64,000 nt of DNA from an uncultured Mollicutes bacterium (lineage in GTDB: Bacteria; Bacillota_I; Bacilli_A; Acholeplasmatales; Anaeroplasmataceae), in NCBI GenBank assembly GCA_900540175.1, contig UQFG01000001.1, forward strand, positions 1 to 64,000, written 5' to 3'. This document shows, in pieces, positions 51,655 through 59,413 of this stretch. The position numbers and the translations under genes were made by a program. The notes beneath the pieces were generated by a model that saw only the letters and a program-made list of their open reading frames with translations, was not told where the DNA came from and did no database searches. Numbering within the stretch: position 1 is the first letter of the stretch; every line of letters starts with the position of its first letter.

Positions 51655-51873
51655 ATGAAAAAAGGAAAGGTCGAGTTCCATAGCCAGGGACAATCTGGTA
51701 ATATCTATTATATCATCGGGGCGGTGCGAGGCGTTATGCAAAAACAGCACAGGATCGCGGAATATAATGATATGTGGGAGCGGATACAGAACGCCAAAAG
51801 CTACTGGGAGGCGTTGAAAATCATTGCCGAACACGTGGATTTGGTCGATTTGGACGGACGATATAAGGTTTAG
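51655..51873 (+). CDS. Small unknown phage protein
   Basis: A 72-residue protein (MKKGKVEFHSQGQSGNIYYIIGAVRGVMQKQHRIAEYNDMWERIQNAKSYWEALKIIAEHVDLVDLDG). A short beta strand region is followed by helices. GGAGG precedes the ATG. It is the first gene behind the sigma-type promoter at 51606. No known family. Confidence 0.6.
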   Translation: MKKGKVEFHSQGQSGNIYYIIGAVRGVMQKQHRIAEYNDMWERIQNAKSYWEALKIIAEHVDLVDLDGRYKV

Positions 51874-51925
51874 AAAAAACAAAAATATTCTTTGAAAAAA
51901 GTGTGTTTTTCGGCGCGATTTCGCT

Positions 51926-51953
51926 GGGCTCTTCTGATTTTTTACGGTATTGT
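51926..51953 (+). promoter_or_regulatory. Phage-sigma-type promoter 2 (amidoligase operon)
   Basis: GGGCTC (51926-51931), 16 bp ending in TACGG, then TATTGT (51948-51953). The upstream TTTCGCTGGGCTC is shared exactly with the promoter at 56994. Confidence 0.7.
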
Positions 51954-52006
51954 TTGCTTGCAAAACGGGACAAGGAAAACCCCGCAAGCAAAGGAGACAC
52001 GTAAAA

Positions 52007-52909
52007 ATGAAAGAGCAGAAGTTCGGAGTCGAAATCGAACTCACAGGCATCACCAGGGCAAGGGCAGCCGATGTCATCGCCAAATACTTCGGCACGACGA
52101 AGACCTATGACGGCGGGACATACAAAGCCTACTCCGTGGAAGACAGGCAGGGCAGAACATGGAAAGCGATGCGCGACAGCAGCATCGACGCGCGGACGAA
52201 AGACGGCGGGATGGCGAGCGAAGCCTACCAAACCGAAATCGTCACCCCAGTGTGCGGATACGAAGATATCGCAGACATCCAAGAGATACTGCGCCAACTG
52301 CGGCACAACGGAGCGATTGTCAACCAAAGCTGCGGCATACACATCCATGTCGATGCAAGCAAACAGACAGCGCAGAGTTTAAGAAACCTGGTCAACATCA
52401 TGGTGGCAAAGGAAGACCTGCTGTTCAAAGCACTCGGGGTAACGCCGAGTCGGGCAATGCGGTGGTGCAAAAAGGCAGAGCCACAGTTCATAACGAACAT
52501 CAACCGCTTTAAGCCGAGAACCAGGAATGCGATAGAGAACTTGTGGTACGGCGAAAGGTCGAGTTCATATCACAGCCACTACGATAACAGTCGCTACCAT
52601 GCACTTAACCTGCACAGCCTGTGGCAAGGCAAGGGGATAGAGTTTCGATGCTTCAACGGCACGACCCATGCGGGAAAGCTGAAGACATACATCCAACTCT
52701 GCTTGGCGATATGCAACCAAGCGATGACCCAGCGAGGAGCGAGTGCAAGGAAAACGGAGACCTCAAATGAGAAGTACACCTTCCGCACCTGGCTCCTGCG
52801 GATGGGGATGATAGGCGAAGAGTTCGATACGGCAAGGAAGTTCCTACTCGAGAACTTGGACGGCGACATAGCGTTCAGAAACGGAAGACCCGACAGGGCT
52901 GCGGCATAA
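52007..52909 (+). CDS. Phage amidoligase-family enzyme
   Basis: A 300-residue member of the COOH-NH2 ligase (amidoligase) family with the glutamine-synthetase-like fold, which joins a carboxylate to an amine using ATP. The recognised motifs are FGVEIELTG (N-terminal strand with the metal-binding Glu pair), YQTEIVTP, SCGIHIHVDAS and the C-terminal HALNLHSLW followed by IEFRCFNGT. The open frame runs to 51950, but AAAGGAG is placed before the ATG at 52007. It is followed by a gamma-glutamylcyclotransferase gene, an association described for phage amidoligases. The substrate (peptide, protein or wall component) is unknown. Confidence 0.88.
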   Translation: MKEQKFGVEIELTGITRARAADVIAKYFGTTKTYDGGTYKAYSVEDRQGRTWKAMRDSSIDARTKDGGMASEAYQTEIVTPVCGYEDIADIQEILRQLRHNGAIVNQSCGIHIHVDASKQTAQSLRNLVNIMVAKEDLLFKALGVTPSRAMRWCKKAEPQFITNINRFKPRTRNAIENLWYGERSSSYHSHYDNSRYHALNLHSLWQGKGIEFRCFNGTTHAGKLKTYIQLCLAICNQAMTQRGASARKTETSNEKYTFRTWLLRMGMIGEEFDTARKFLLENLDGDIAFRNGRPDRAAA

Positions 52910-52948
52910 GCCGCTGCCCTGCGGTAAACACAATCGGAGGATAGAGCA

Positions 52949-53398
52949 ATGAAAGGAAAGACCAAATTATATGTAGCTTATGGTAGCAACTTGAACACGG
53001 GTCAGATGGCATACCGTTGCCCGTGGGCATCGGTGTACGGGAAAGGGCATATCGACGGATATGAACTCCTGTTCCGAAGGGTAGCGACAATCGAGAAAAA
53101 GGAAGGTTCGAAAGTGCCTGTCGGGGTATGGAGGATCTTCCCCGATGACGAAATCGCACTCGACAGGTATGAAGGATACCCGCACCTGTACCGCAAGGAA
53201 ATAGTGACGGTAGACATGGGAAAGGAAAAAGTGGATGCAATGGTCTATATCATGAATGAAGACCAGGGGAGATATGCCCTGCCGAACAAGTCATACTATG
53301 GAACGATCATGGGCGGGTATGAGGACATAGGACTCGACACGAGATATCTCAAAAACGCACTTGTGCGGACAGCAGAAAAGATAGAGGGCAAAAAATAA
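52949..53398 (+). CDS. Gamma-glutamylcyclotransferase (AIG2)-like protein
   Basis: A 149-residue GGCT-fold enzyme. The phosphate-like loop YVAYGSNLN (8-16) and the late LDRYEGYPHLYRK with its catalytic Glu are clear. Such enzymes release a gamma-glutamyl amine as pyroglutamate. Next to an amidoligase it could remove or process gamma-glutamyl-type amide links made by its neighbour. It lies 39 bp after the amidoligase with its own AGGAGG-like site and is the last gene of the cargo module before terL. Confidence 0.88.
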   Translation: MKGKTKLYVAYGSNLNTGQMAYRCPWASVYGKGHIDGYELLFRRVATIEKKEGSKVPVGVWRIFPDDEIALDRYEGYPHLYRKEIVTVDMGKEKVDAMVYIMNEDQGRYALPNKSYYGTIMGGYEDIGLDTRYLKNALVRTAEKIEGKK

Positions 53399-53473
53399 AA
53401 CAGAATATACGTGTCTCTGGGAAGGAAGGTGCTTCGGTGCTTTCCTTCCCGTTTATTTTCGGGAGGAGGGAGA

Positions 53474-55024
53474 ATGCCATTCAATGAACAGCTTGCGGAT
53501 CGGGCGGCGGCATTTATTCGCTCGCTCAAACACACCAAAGGCACATGGCATGGCAAGAACTTTGACCTGCTCCCGTGGCAGGAAAAAATCGTGCGGGATG
53601 TATTCGGCACGGTAAAGGAAAACGGATATAGGCAATACAATACCGCCTATGTGGAGATACCCAAGAAACAGGGAAAGTCGGAGCTTGCCGCAGCAATCGC
53701 GCTTTATTTATTAGCGGGCGATGGTGAATGGGGCGCGGAGGTGTACGGCTGTGCGGCAGACCGACAGCAGGCCTCCATCGTTTTTGATGTCGCTTGCCAG
53801 ATGGTGGAACAATGCCCAGCTTTAAAAAAGCGGATAAAGCCCGTGATGTCGCAAAAGCGGCTTGTGTATGCGCCGTTGAACAGCTTCTACCAGGTGTTGT
53901 CGGCAGAAAGCTATACCAAGCACGGACTGAATGTTCACGGCGTTGTTTTCGACGAACTCCATGCGCAGCCGAACCGTGCCTTGTATGATGTCATGACTCA
54001 CGGCTCGGGCGACGCGAGAAAACAGCCTCTGTTTTTCTTGATAACGACAGCGGGAACGGATCGAAACTCGATATGTTGGGAAGTGCATCAAAAAGCCAAA
54101 GACATTCTCGAGGGACGTAAACACGACCCGTCTTTTTACCCCGTGATTTATGGGGCAGAGGACGATGACGATTGGGGAGATGAGCGGACATGGTATAAGG
54201 CAAACCCGTCGCTCGGAGTAACGGTTGACATTGATAAACTGCGGACTGCCTATACATCTGCAAAGGAAAACCCTGCTGAAGAAAACCTGTTTCGGCAACT
54301 TCGTTTGAACCAATGGGTAAAGCAATCCGTTCGATGGATGCCGATGGATAAGTGGGACGAGTGTGCCTTTGCGGTTGACCCGGAAAAGCTCAAAGGGCGG
54401 GAATGCTACGGCGGGCTTGACCTCTCGTCAAGCACGGACATCACGGCGTTTGTCTTGGTGTTCCCGCCGCTCGACGAGGAGGATAAATACAGCATACTCC
54501 CGTTCTTTTGGGTGCCAGAGGATACAATCGACCTGCGGGTGCGGCGCGACCATGTTCCGTATGATGTGTGGCAAGCGAAAGGTGAGATGCTTTCGACCGA
54601 GGGAAACGTCATCCATTACGGATACATCGAAAACTTCATCGAAGAACTCGGGACAAAATACAACATCAAAGAGATTGCGTTCGATAGGTGGGGTGCTGTC
54701 CAGATGACCCAAAACCTTGAGGGGATGGGATTCACGGTCGTGCCGTTCGGACAGGGATATAAGGATATGAGCCCGCCGACCAAAGAGTTGATGAAGTTGG
54801 TGTTGGAGAAAAAGATCGCCCACGGCGGGAACGTGCCGCTCCGTTGGATGATGGACAATGTATATGTCCGCACAGACCCTGCGGGGAACATTAAGATGGA
54901 TAAAGAAAAATCTACGGAACGCATCGACGGCGCGGTGGCACTCGTTATGGCACTTGACCGAGCAATACGGAACAACGGACAGACCGACAGCGTTTATAAC
55001 GATAGAGGAATTATTGTAATATAG
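53474..55024 (+). CDS. terL: Terminase large subunit
   Basis: A 516-residue packaging ATPase-nuclease. The ATPase part has the Walker-A-like EIPKKQGKSELAAAIALYLL, Walker B VVFDELHAQPN and the coupling motif FLITTAG. The RNase-H-like nuclease has GGLDLSSSTDITAFV, EIAFDRWGA and DGAVALVMALD. The open frame reaches 53411, but GGGAGGAGGGAG directly before the ATG at 53474 and the family start (AFIRSLKHTKGTWHGKNFDLLPWQ) decide. It is 7 kb away from terS. Confidence 0.95.
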   Translation: MPFNEQLADRAAAFIRSLKHTKGTWHGKNFDLLPWQEKIVRDVFGTVKENGYRQYNTAYVEIPKKQGKSELAAAIALYLLAGDGEWGAEVYGCAADRQQASIVFDVACQMVEQCPALKKRIKPVMSQKRLVYAPLNSFYQVLSAESYTKHGLNVHGVVFDELHAQPNRALYDVMTHGSGDARKQPLFFLITTAGTDRNSICWEVHQKAKDILEGRKHDPSFYPVIYGAEDDDDWGDERTWYKANPSLGVTVDIDKLRTAYTSAKENPAEENLFRQLRLNQWVKQSVRWMPMDKWDECAFAVDPEKLKGRECYGGLDLSSSTDITAFVLVFPPLDEEDKYSILPFFWVPEDTIDLRVRRDHVPYDVWQAKGEMLSTEGNVIHYGYIENFIEELGTKYNIKEIAFDRWGAVQMTQNLEGMGFTVVPFGQGYKDMSPPTKELMKLVLEKKIAHGGNVPLRWMMDNVYVRTDPAGNIKMDKEKSTERIDGAVALVMALDRAIRNNGQTDSVYNDRGIIVI

Positions 55025-55035
55025 CGGAGGGAAAG

Positions 55036-56373
55036 ATGCAGATAGAAAAGAGAGCGGTGGCAGAGTTGAAAGCGGCTCCATATAATCCGAGGAAAGACCT
55101 CAAGCCCGGCGATGCCGAATATGAGAAGCTCAAACGGAGCATCCAGGAGTTTGGCTATGTCGAGCCCGTGATATGGAATAAGCGGACAGGAACGGTCGTT
55201 GGCGGGCATCAAAGGCTCAAAGTCATGAAAGACCTCGGCTACGAGGAAGTCGACTGCGTGGTGGTGGACTTGGACGAGCAGAAAGAAAAAGCACTCAACA
55301 TCGCTTTAAATAAAATCAGCGGCGAATGGGATGAGGGACTGCTCGCCAATCTTCTCAAAGACTTGGATAACAGCGGGTACGATATCACATTTACCGGCTT
55401 TGACCTCGCGGAGGCACAGGAACTGTTTGGGAGCGGCTCGTTTGAGAATGTGCATGAAGATGAGTTCGATGCGGAATCGGCCGTAGCCGAGATATCCGAA
55501 CCCAAGACCAAGCACGGTGATTTATGGCTTCTTGGCAAGCACAGACTGCTGTGCGGCGATTGTACCGTTGCGCAGGACGTTGCAAAACTCATGGACGGAA
55601 GAATTGCCGATGTAATGGTCACGGATCCGCCATATAATGTGGACTATGGCTCGGCGATCATCGGGAAAAACAAATCCAAGACCAGGACGGAAAGCACCAT
55701 CGCCAATGACAACATGAACGATGATGACTTCCATCAATTCTTGCTCGCATTCTATAAAGCGGCATACGATGTACTCAAAAAGGGCGCACCGTTGTATGTT
55801 TTTCACAGCACGAAGGAGACGGTGAACTTCACGCAGGCGATGGAAGAGGCGGGATTCAAGTATGCCCAGACGCTTGTGTGGGTGAAAAATCATTTCACCC
55901 TCGGTCGGCAGGACTATCAATGGATACACGAGCCGATTTTATACGGCTGGAAAGAGGGCGCGGGACATTACTTCATCGATGACAGGACGCTGTCGACCGC
56001 TTTGGAGGGCGTTGCCGAGAATATCAAGAAGATGAGCAAGGCAGAACTGACAGACCTTGTAGAGCGAATTTTGGGGCTTCCTACGACCGTCGTGAGAGAC
56101 AACAAACCTGTGAAGTCGCCCGATCATCCGACGATGAAACCCATCACCCTGTGCGCAAAACTCATATACAACAGCAGCCACGAGGATGATACGGTATATG
56201 AGCCGTTCGGCGGGAGCGGTTCGACAATGATGGCGGCAGAACAGCTCAGCAGAAAATGCTGCGCCATTGAACTCGAACCGAAATACTGTGATGTCATCGT
56301 GCGCAGATACAGGGAACTGTGTCCCGATGCGGAGATAAAACATATCCGAGACGGACAGGAAATATTCGATTGA
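55036..56373 (+). CDS. ParB-N6-adenine/N4-cytosine DNA methyltransferase fusion
   Basis: A 445-residue protein with an N-terminal ParB/sulfiredoxin-like domain (about 1-110: NPRKDLKPG, GYVEPVIWNKRTGTVVGGHQRL) and a C-terminal methyltransferase. The catalytic motif is TDPPYNVDYG (about 197-206) and the SAM motif FGGSGSTMMAAEQ comes near the C-terminus, the beta-class order. Phage versions modify their own DNA and may have nuclease or CTPase activity in the ParB part. It sits between terL and the portal gene, as is common for HK97-type phages of Clostridia. Confidence 0.92.
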   Translation: MQIEKRAVAELKAAPYNPRKDLKPGDAEYEKLKRSIQEFGYVEPVIWNKRTGTVVGGHQRLKVMKDLGYEEVDCVVVDLDEQKEKALNIALNKISGEWDEGLLANLLKDLDNSGYDITFTGFDLAEAQELFGSGSFENVHEDEFDAESAVAEISEPKTKHGDLWLLGKHRLLCGDCTVAQDVAKLMDGRIADVMVTDPPYNVDYGSAIIGKNKSKTRTESTIANDNMNDDDFHQFLLAFYKAAYDVLKKGAPLYVFHSTKETVNFTQAMEEAGFKYAQTLVWVKNHFTLGRQDYQWIHEPILYGWKEGAGHYFIDDRTLSTALEGVAENIKKMSKAELTDLVERILGLPTTVVRDNKPVKSPDHPTMKPITLCAKLIYNSSHEDDTVYEPFGGSGSTMMAAEQLSRKCCAIELEPKYCDVIVRRYRELCPDAEIKHIRDGQEIFD

Positions 56374-56389
56374 CGGGGGCGGGTTCGCT

Positions 56390-56417
56390 GGACTTGATCC
56401 GAAACTTGTGATATGTT
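56390..56417 (+). promoter_or_regulatory. Phage-sigma-type promoter 3
   Basis: GGACTT (56390-56395) within TTCGCTGGACTT, 16 bp, then TATGTT (56412-56417). The -10 departs slightly from the TATTGT of the other three. Confidence 0.5.
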
Positions 56418-56442
56418 GTTCAAAAAAAGTGAGGTCCCAAGA

Positions 56443-56706
56443 ATGAAGAGTATCACAGAAGCCATATACGACGGATGGATCAATGAACGTGAACGGAGGA
56501 ACAAATTGCCCCAAGATGACCCCGAATGCAAAGCATTGTCAAAGTTCGAAGAATCATTTACAAAGGAACAGAAAGTTCTGTTCGACCAGTTCATGGATGC
56601 CTATACGACCAATGAGGAGAAACTTCGAAAAGCGGCATACGGACGTGGCTTAAAACTTGGTATCCGATTGGGATGTGAGGCGGCGAACTATGATGCGGAG
56701 GAGTGA
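56443..56706 (+). CDS. DUF6809-like small phage protein
   Basis: An 87-residue helical protein whose pattern MKSITEAIYDGWINER to AAYGRGLKLGIRLGCEA resembles the DUF6809 phage family (start MKSI-EALY, end YGF-LG). Function is unknown. The chosen ATG at 56443 has TGAGGT about 10 bases upstream; the frame is open ten codons further but without a ribosome site. Confidence 0.6.
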   Translation: MKSITEAIYDGWINERERRNKLPQDDPECKALSKFEESFTKEQKVLFDQFMDAYTTNEEKLRKAAYGRGLKLGIRLGCEAANYDAEE

Positions 56707-56707
56707 T

Positions 56708-56935
56708 ATGGAAGAGAAAGACGATACGACCCTCTGTGGTGAGATGTCGTTGGAAGAGTTCATGCAACATCTGAAAGGTATCGAAGAGCAGAGCGACAGA
56801 GAGGATGAACTGCTGGAGTTTTACAATAAGGCATGGGAAATCCGATTGGGGACGAAACTTGTTCGAGTTCCGTTCGATGCGGTCTCTTTCAATGCTATAT
56901 ATGATGCATTGAGCAAGATAAAATCGGAGGAGTGA
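56708..56935 (+). CDS. Small unknown phage protein
   Basis: A 75-residue acidic helical protein (MEEKDDTTLCGEMSLEEFMQHLKGIEEQSDREDELLEFYNKAWEI). GGAGGAG precedes the ATG inside the end of the upstream gene. The stop codon lies within the following terminator stem. No known family. Confidence 0.55.
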   Translation: MEEKDDTTLCGEMSLEEFMQHLKGIEEQSDREDELLEFYNKAWEIRLGTKLVRVPFDAVSFNAIYDALSKIKSEE

Positions 56936-56949
56936 TCCTCCGATTTTTC
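56922..56949 (+). terminator. Terminator overlapping the end of the 56708 gene
   Basis: ATCGGAGGA and TCCTCCGAT pair around a 4-base loop and are followed by TTTT. Confidence 0.85.
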
Positions 56950-56993
56950 TTGAAAAAATGTGTTTTTCTTTCGGGTTTCGGCGTGTTTTCGCT

Positions 56994-57021
56994 GGGCTCT
57001 TTCGCTCGTTTACGGTATTGT
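56994..57021 (+). promoter_or_regulatory. Phage-sigma-type promoter 4
   Basis: GGGCTC (56994-56999), 16 bp ending in TACGG, then TATTGT (57016-57021). The whole region from TTGAAAAAA to TATTGT resembles the region before the amidoligase gene. Confidence 0.7.
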
Positions 57022-57050
57022 ATAGGTACAAAAACGAAAGGAGAAACACC

Positions 57051-57242
57051 ATGAACAAAGCATACTGCACAGGAAAACTCGCCGCCCTGGTAAGAGACCA
57101 TAACCATTATCTGAAAGTCAGATACACGGATGCGGTCGCGGATTACAGGCGGGCAATCGACAACCTTATCTATGTAGCCAAGAGCGTGGGCATCACCATG
57201 AAATACGCCATCGAAAAGGATGGCAGCATCACGATACTGTAA
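57051..57242 (+). CDS. Small unknown phage protein
   Basis: A 63-residue protein (MNKAYCTGKLAALVRDHNHYLKVRYTDAVADYRRAIDNLIYVAKSVG), mainly helical. AAAGGAG precedes the ATG at 57051; the open frame extends upstream over promoter DNA and is discounted. It is the first gene after sigma-type promoter 4. Confidence 0.55.
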   Translation: MNKAYCTGKLAALVRDHNHYLKVRYTDAVADYRRAIDNLIYVAKSVGITMKYAIEKDGSITIL

Positions 57243-57254
57243 GGAGGCGGCGAG

Positions 57255-57458
57255 ATGAAACAGGAAATCAGCAAAGCAACACTCAAGGCACTCGAGAAAA
57301 TCGCAATGCGGGAAAGCGCAGCCATAGAGGAAAGAGGCGGGCTGGAGCGGAAATGGAACGACACCGAGGACTTCCCCGAAGTCGCGGTATGGTCAATCGA
57401 GGCGATGCTCGTTGCGGCGTACAAGCTTGGCAGACAGGCGGTGAAGACAGATAAATAA
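57255..57458 (+). CDS. DUF6900-like small phage protein
   Basis: A 67-residue protein whose end (NDTEDFPEVAVWSIEAMLVAAYKLGRQA) fits the DUF6900 pattern of phage and plasmid proteins. Function is unknown. AAGGAGG is upstream and a terminator follows. Confidence 0.65.
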   Translation: MKQEISKATLKALEKIAMRESAAIEERGGLERKWNDTEDFPEVAVWSIEAMLVAAYKLGRQAVKTDK

Positions 57459-57482
57459 CACTACAACATCAATGTGGCATAG

Positions 57483-57507
57483 CCGCTCGGGAAACCGAGC
57501 GGTTTTT
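57483..57507 (+). terminator. Terminator before the head genes
   Basis: CCGCTCGG, loop GAAA, CCGAGCGG, then TTTTT. Confidence 0.9.
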
Positions 57508-57529
57508 CGTGCGTCTGAAAGGAGGGTGA

Positions 57530-58852
57530 ATGGGACTATTTAAGAGGAGCAGAGACGGTCCAAAGGAGAGACGGGATCGCTCGGAAAAGATGAAAGACTT
57601 CATTCGCGGAGTCGATATGGACTACATCGGGAACAGCAATAGCGGTGTTCGTGTGGATGAACTGCGGGCGATGCAGACGAGTACGGTATATGCTTGTGTC
57701 AAGATACTATCGGAGACTGTGGCGAGCCTTCCGTTGCATCTGTATAAGAAAGGAAAGGACGGGAAACACGAACTCGCCGACCAGCACCCGCTGAATGCGT
57801 GCTTGTATGAGCTGCCTAATGAGGAGATGACCTCGTTTGAGTTCCGAGAAACCATGATGTCGTCCTTGCTGTTGTGGGGAAACGCTTATGCGCGGATCAT
57901 CAGACGGCAAGGTCATGTCGTCGAGCTATGGTATTTGAAACCGCATCTCATGACGGTGGAGCGGGACAGTCTCACGGACAAGATAAAATACACCTATTCG
58001 GACGATGTAACCAACGAAACCTATGTGTACCGCCCCGACCAGGTGTTCCATGTCAAAGGGCTGTCGTTCGACGGAGTAAAAGGCATCAGCCCGATAGCCC
58101 AGGCGCGGGAAGCAATCGGGCTCTCACTTGCGACCGAGGAATACGGAGCAAAGTTCTTCGGAAACGGAGCCAGACCGGGCGGTGTATTGGAACACCCGGG
58201 CATCCTCAAAGACCCCGAAAAACTCCGCGAGTCATGGAACAAGGTCTATCAGGGGACACGTAACAGTCATAAGGTCGCCGTTCTCGAAGAGGGCATGAAA
58301 TATCACACGATAGGCATCGCGCCCGAGGATGCACAGTTCCTTGAGACCAGGAAATACCAACTGAACGAAATATGCCGCATCTTCCGTGTGCCGCCGCACT
58401 TGGTAGGAGACCTTGAAAGAGCGACATTTTCGAACATCGAGCATCAGTCAATTGAATTTGTCCAACACACGATACGCCCCTGGCTCGTGCGTTGGGAGCA
58501 GGAAATCAGCCGTTCGCTTCTCGACGAGAAAGAGCGGCTTTTGTATTTCGCCAAGTTCAATGTGGACGGACTGCTGCGCGGTGACTACAAGTCGCGCACG
58601 GAAGGGTATGCGATAGCCCGTCAGAACGGTTGGCTGTCGATCAATGATATACGTCGGCTTGAAGATATGCCGCCCATACCCAAAGAACAGGGCGGTGACG
58701 ATTATCTCGTGAACGGCAACATGGCAGCGGCAGGGGCGGCTGTGCAGGGGATACAGAAAGGAGGTAGCGATGGAGAAGGGCAGGAAGGAGATGCGAATGC
58801 TCCCGATGAAGGAACTCCGGGTAAGCGAAAGCGAAGGCGCGACCGTGATTGA
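57530..58852 (+). CDS. HK97-family portal protein
   Basis: A 440-residue portal, the dodecameric ring through which DNA enters the capsid. The family start (GVRVDELRAMQTSTVYACVKILSETVASLPLHLY, about 39-72) and central NGARPGGVLEHPG and VPPHLVGDLERATFSNIEHQ are clear. The C-terminal 60 residues are Gly/Asp-rich, then basic (KRKRRRDRD), and overlap the protease gene by 83 bases. GGAGGGTGA precedes the ATG. Confidence 0.95.
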   Translation: MGLFKRSRDGPKERRDRSEKMKDFIRGVDMDYIGNSNSGVRVDELRAMQTSTVYACVKILSETVASLPLHLYKKGKDGKHELADQHPLNACLYELPNEEMTSFEFRETMMSSLLLWGNAYARIIRRQGHVVELWYLKPHLMTVERDSLTDKIKYTYSDDVTNETYVYRPDQVFHVKGLSFDGVKGISPIAQAREAIGLSLATEEYGAKFFGNGARPGGVLEHPGILKDPEKLRESWNKVYQGTRNSHKVAVLEEGMKYHTIGIAPEDAQFLETRKYQLNEICRIFRVPPHLVGDLERATFSNIEHQSIEFVQHTIRPWLVRWEQEISRSLLDEKERLLYFAKFNVDGLLRGDYKSRTEGYAIARQNGWLSINDIRRLEDMPPIPKEQGGDDYLVNGNMAAAGAAVQGIQKGGSDGEGQEGDANAPDEGTPGKRKRRRDRD

Positions 58853-59402
58853 GGGACACGCCGCCGTGTTTGACTCGTGGTCGGAAACGCTTGGCGGTAT
58901 TTTCCCGTTCAAGGAAGTCGTCAGAAAGGGCTCGTTTGCGGAGAGCATCGGAAGAGATGATATTCGCGCGCTGTTTAACCACGACCCGAACTATGTGCTT
59001 GGCAGGAACAGGGCGGGGACGCTCGAACTCGTCGAGGATGAAGTAGGACTGCGGGTGCGGATCGCGCCGCCCGATACGAGTTGGGCGCGGGATGTGCAGA
59101 CAAGCATCCGCCGCGGAGATATCAGCCAGATGTCCATCGGGTTCGTAGTCGAGGACGATGAGTGGCGCACGGAGAACGGAATGGATGTGCGCGAACTTCG
59201 CAAGGTCAAGCTGTTCGACGTGAGCCCTGTGACATTCCCCGCATATACGGCAACGGATGTCGGTGTCCGTGCGATGCAGGAGTATGAGGGCTATAAGGCA
59301 GAACAGCGCAGACAAAACGAAGAGGCTGAACAGGCGGTGGCAAAGAAAGCCAAAGAGCGAGCAAGGCTTGCTCGGATGCAGACAAAATTCAAAAATCTTT
59401 GA
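58770..59402 (+). CDS. HK97-family prohead protease
   Basis: A 210-residue maturation protease (family U35/S78) that cuts the capsid delta domain. The catalytic His is in FNHDPNYVLGR and Ser in SQMSIGF, followed by LFDVSPVTFPAY. GGAGG precedes the ATG within the portal gene. The basic, helical tail (EEAEQAVAKKAKERARLARMQ) may bind the scaffold region of the capsid protein. The main capsid gene starts 11 bp later. Confidence 0.93.
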   Translation: MEKGRKEMRMLPMKELRVSESEGATVIEGHAAVFDSWSETLGGIFPFKEVVRKGSFAESIGRDDIRALFNHDPNYVLGRNRAGTLELVEDEVGLRVRIAPPDTSWARDVQTSIRRGDISQMSIGFVVEDDEWRTENGMDVRELRKVKLFDVSPVTFPAYTATDVGVRAMQEYEGYKAEQRRQNEEAEQAVAKKAKERARLARMQTKFKNL

Positions 59403-59413
59403 GGAGGAACAAC

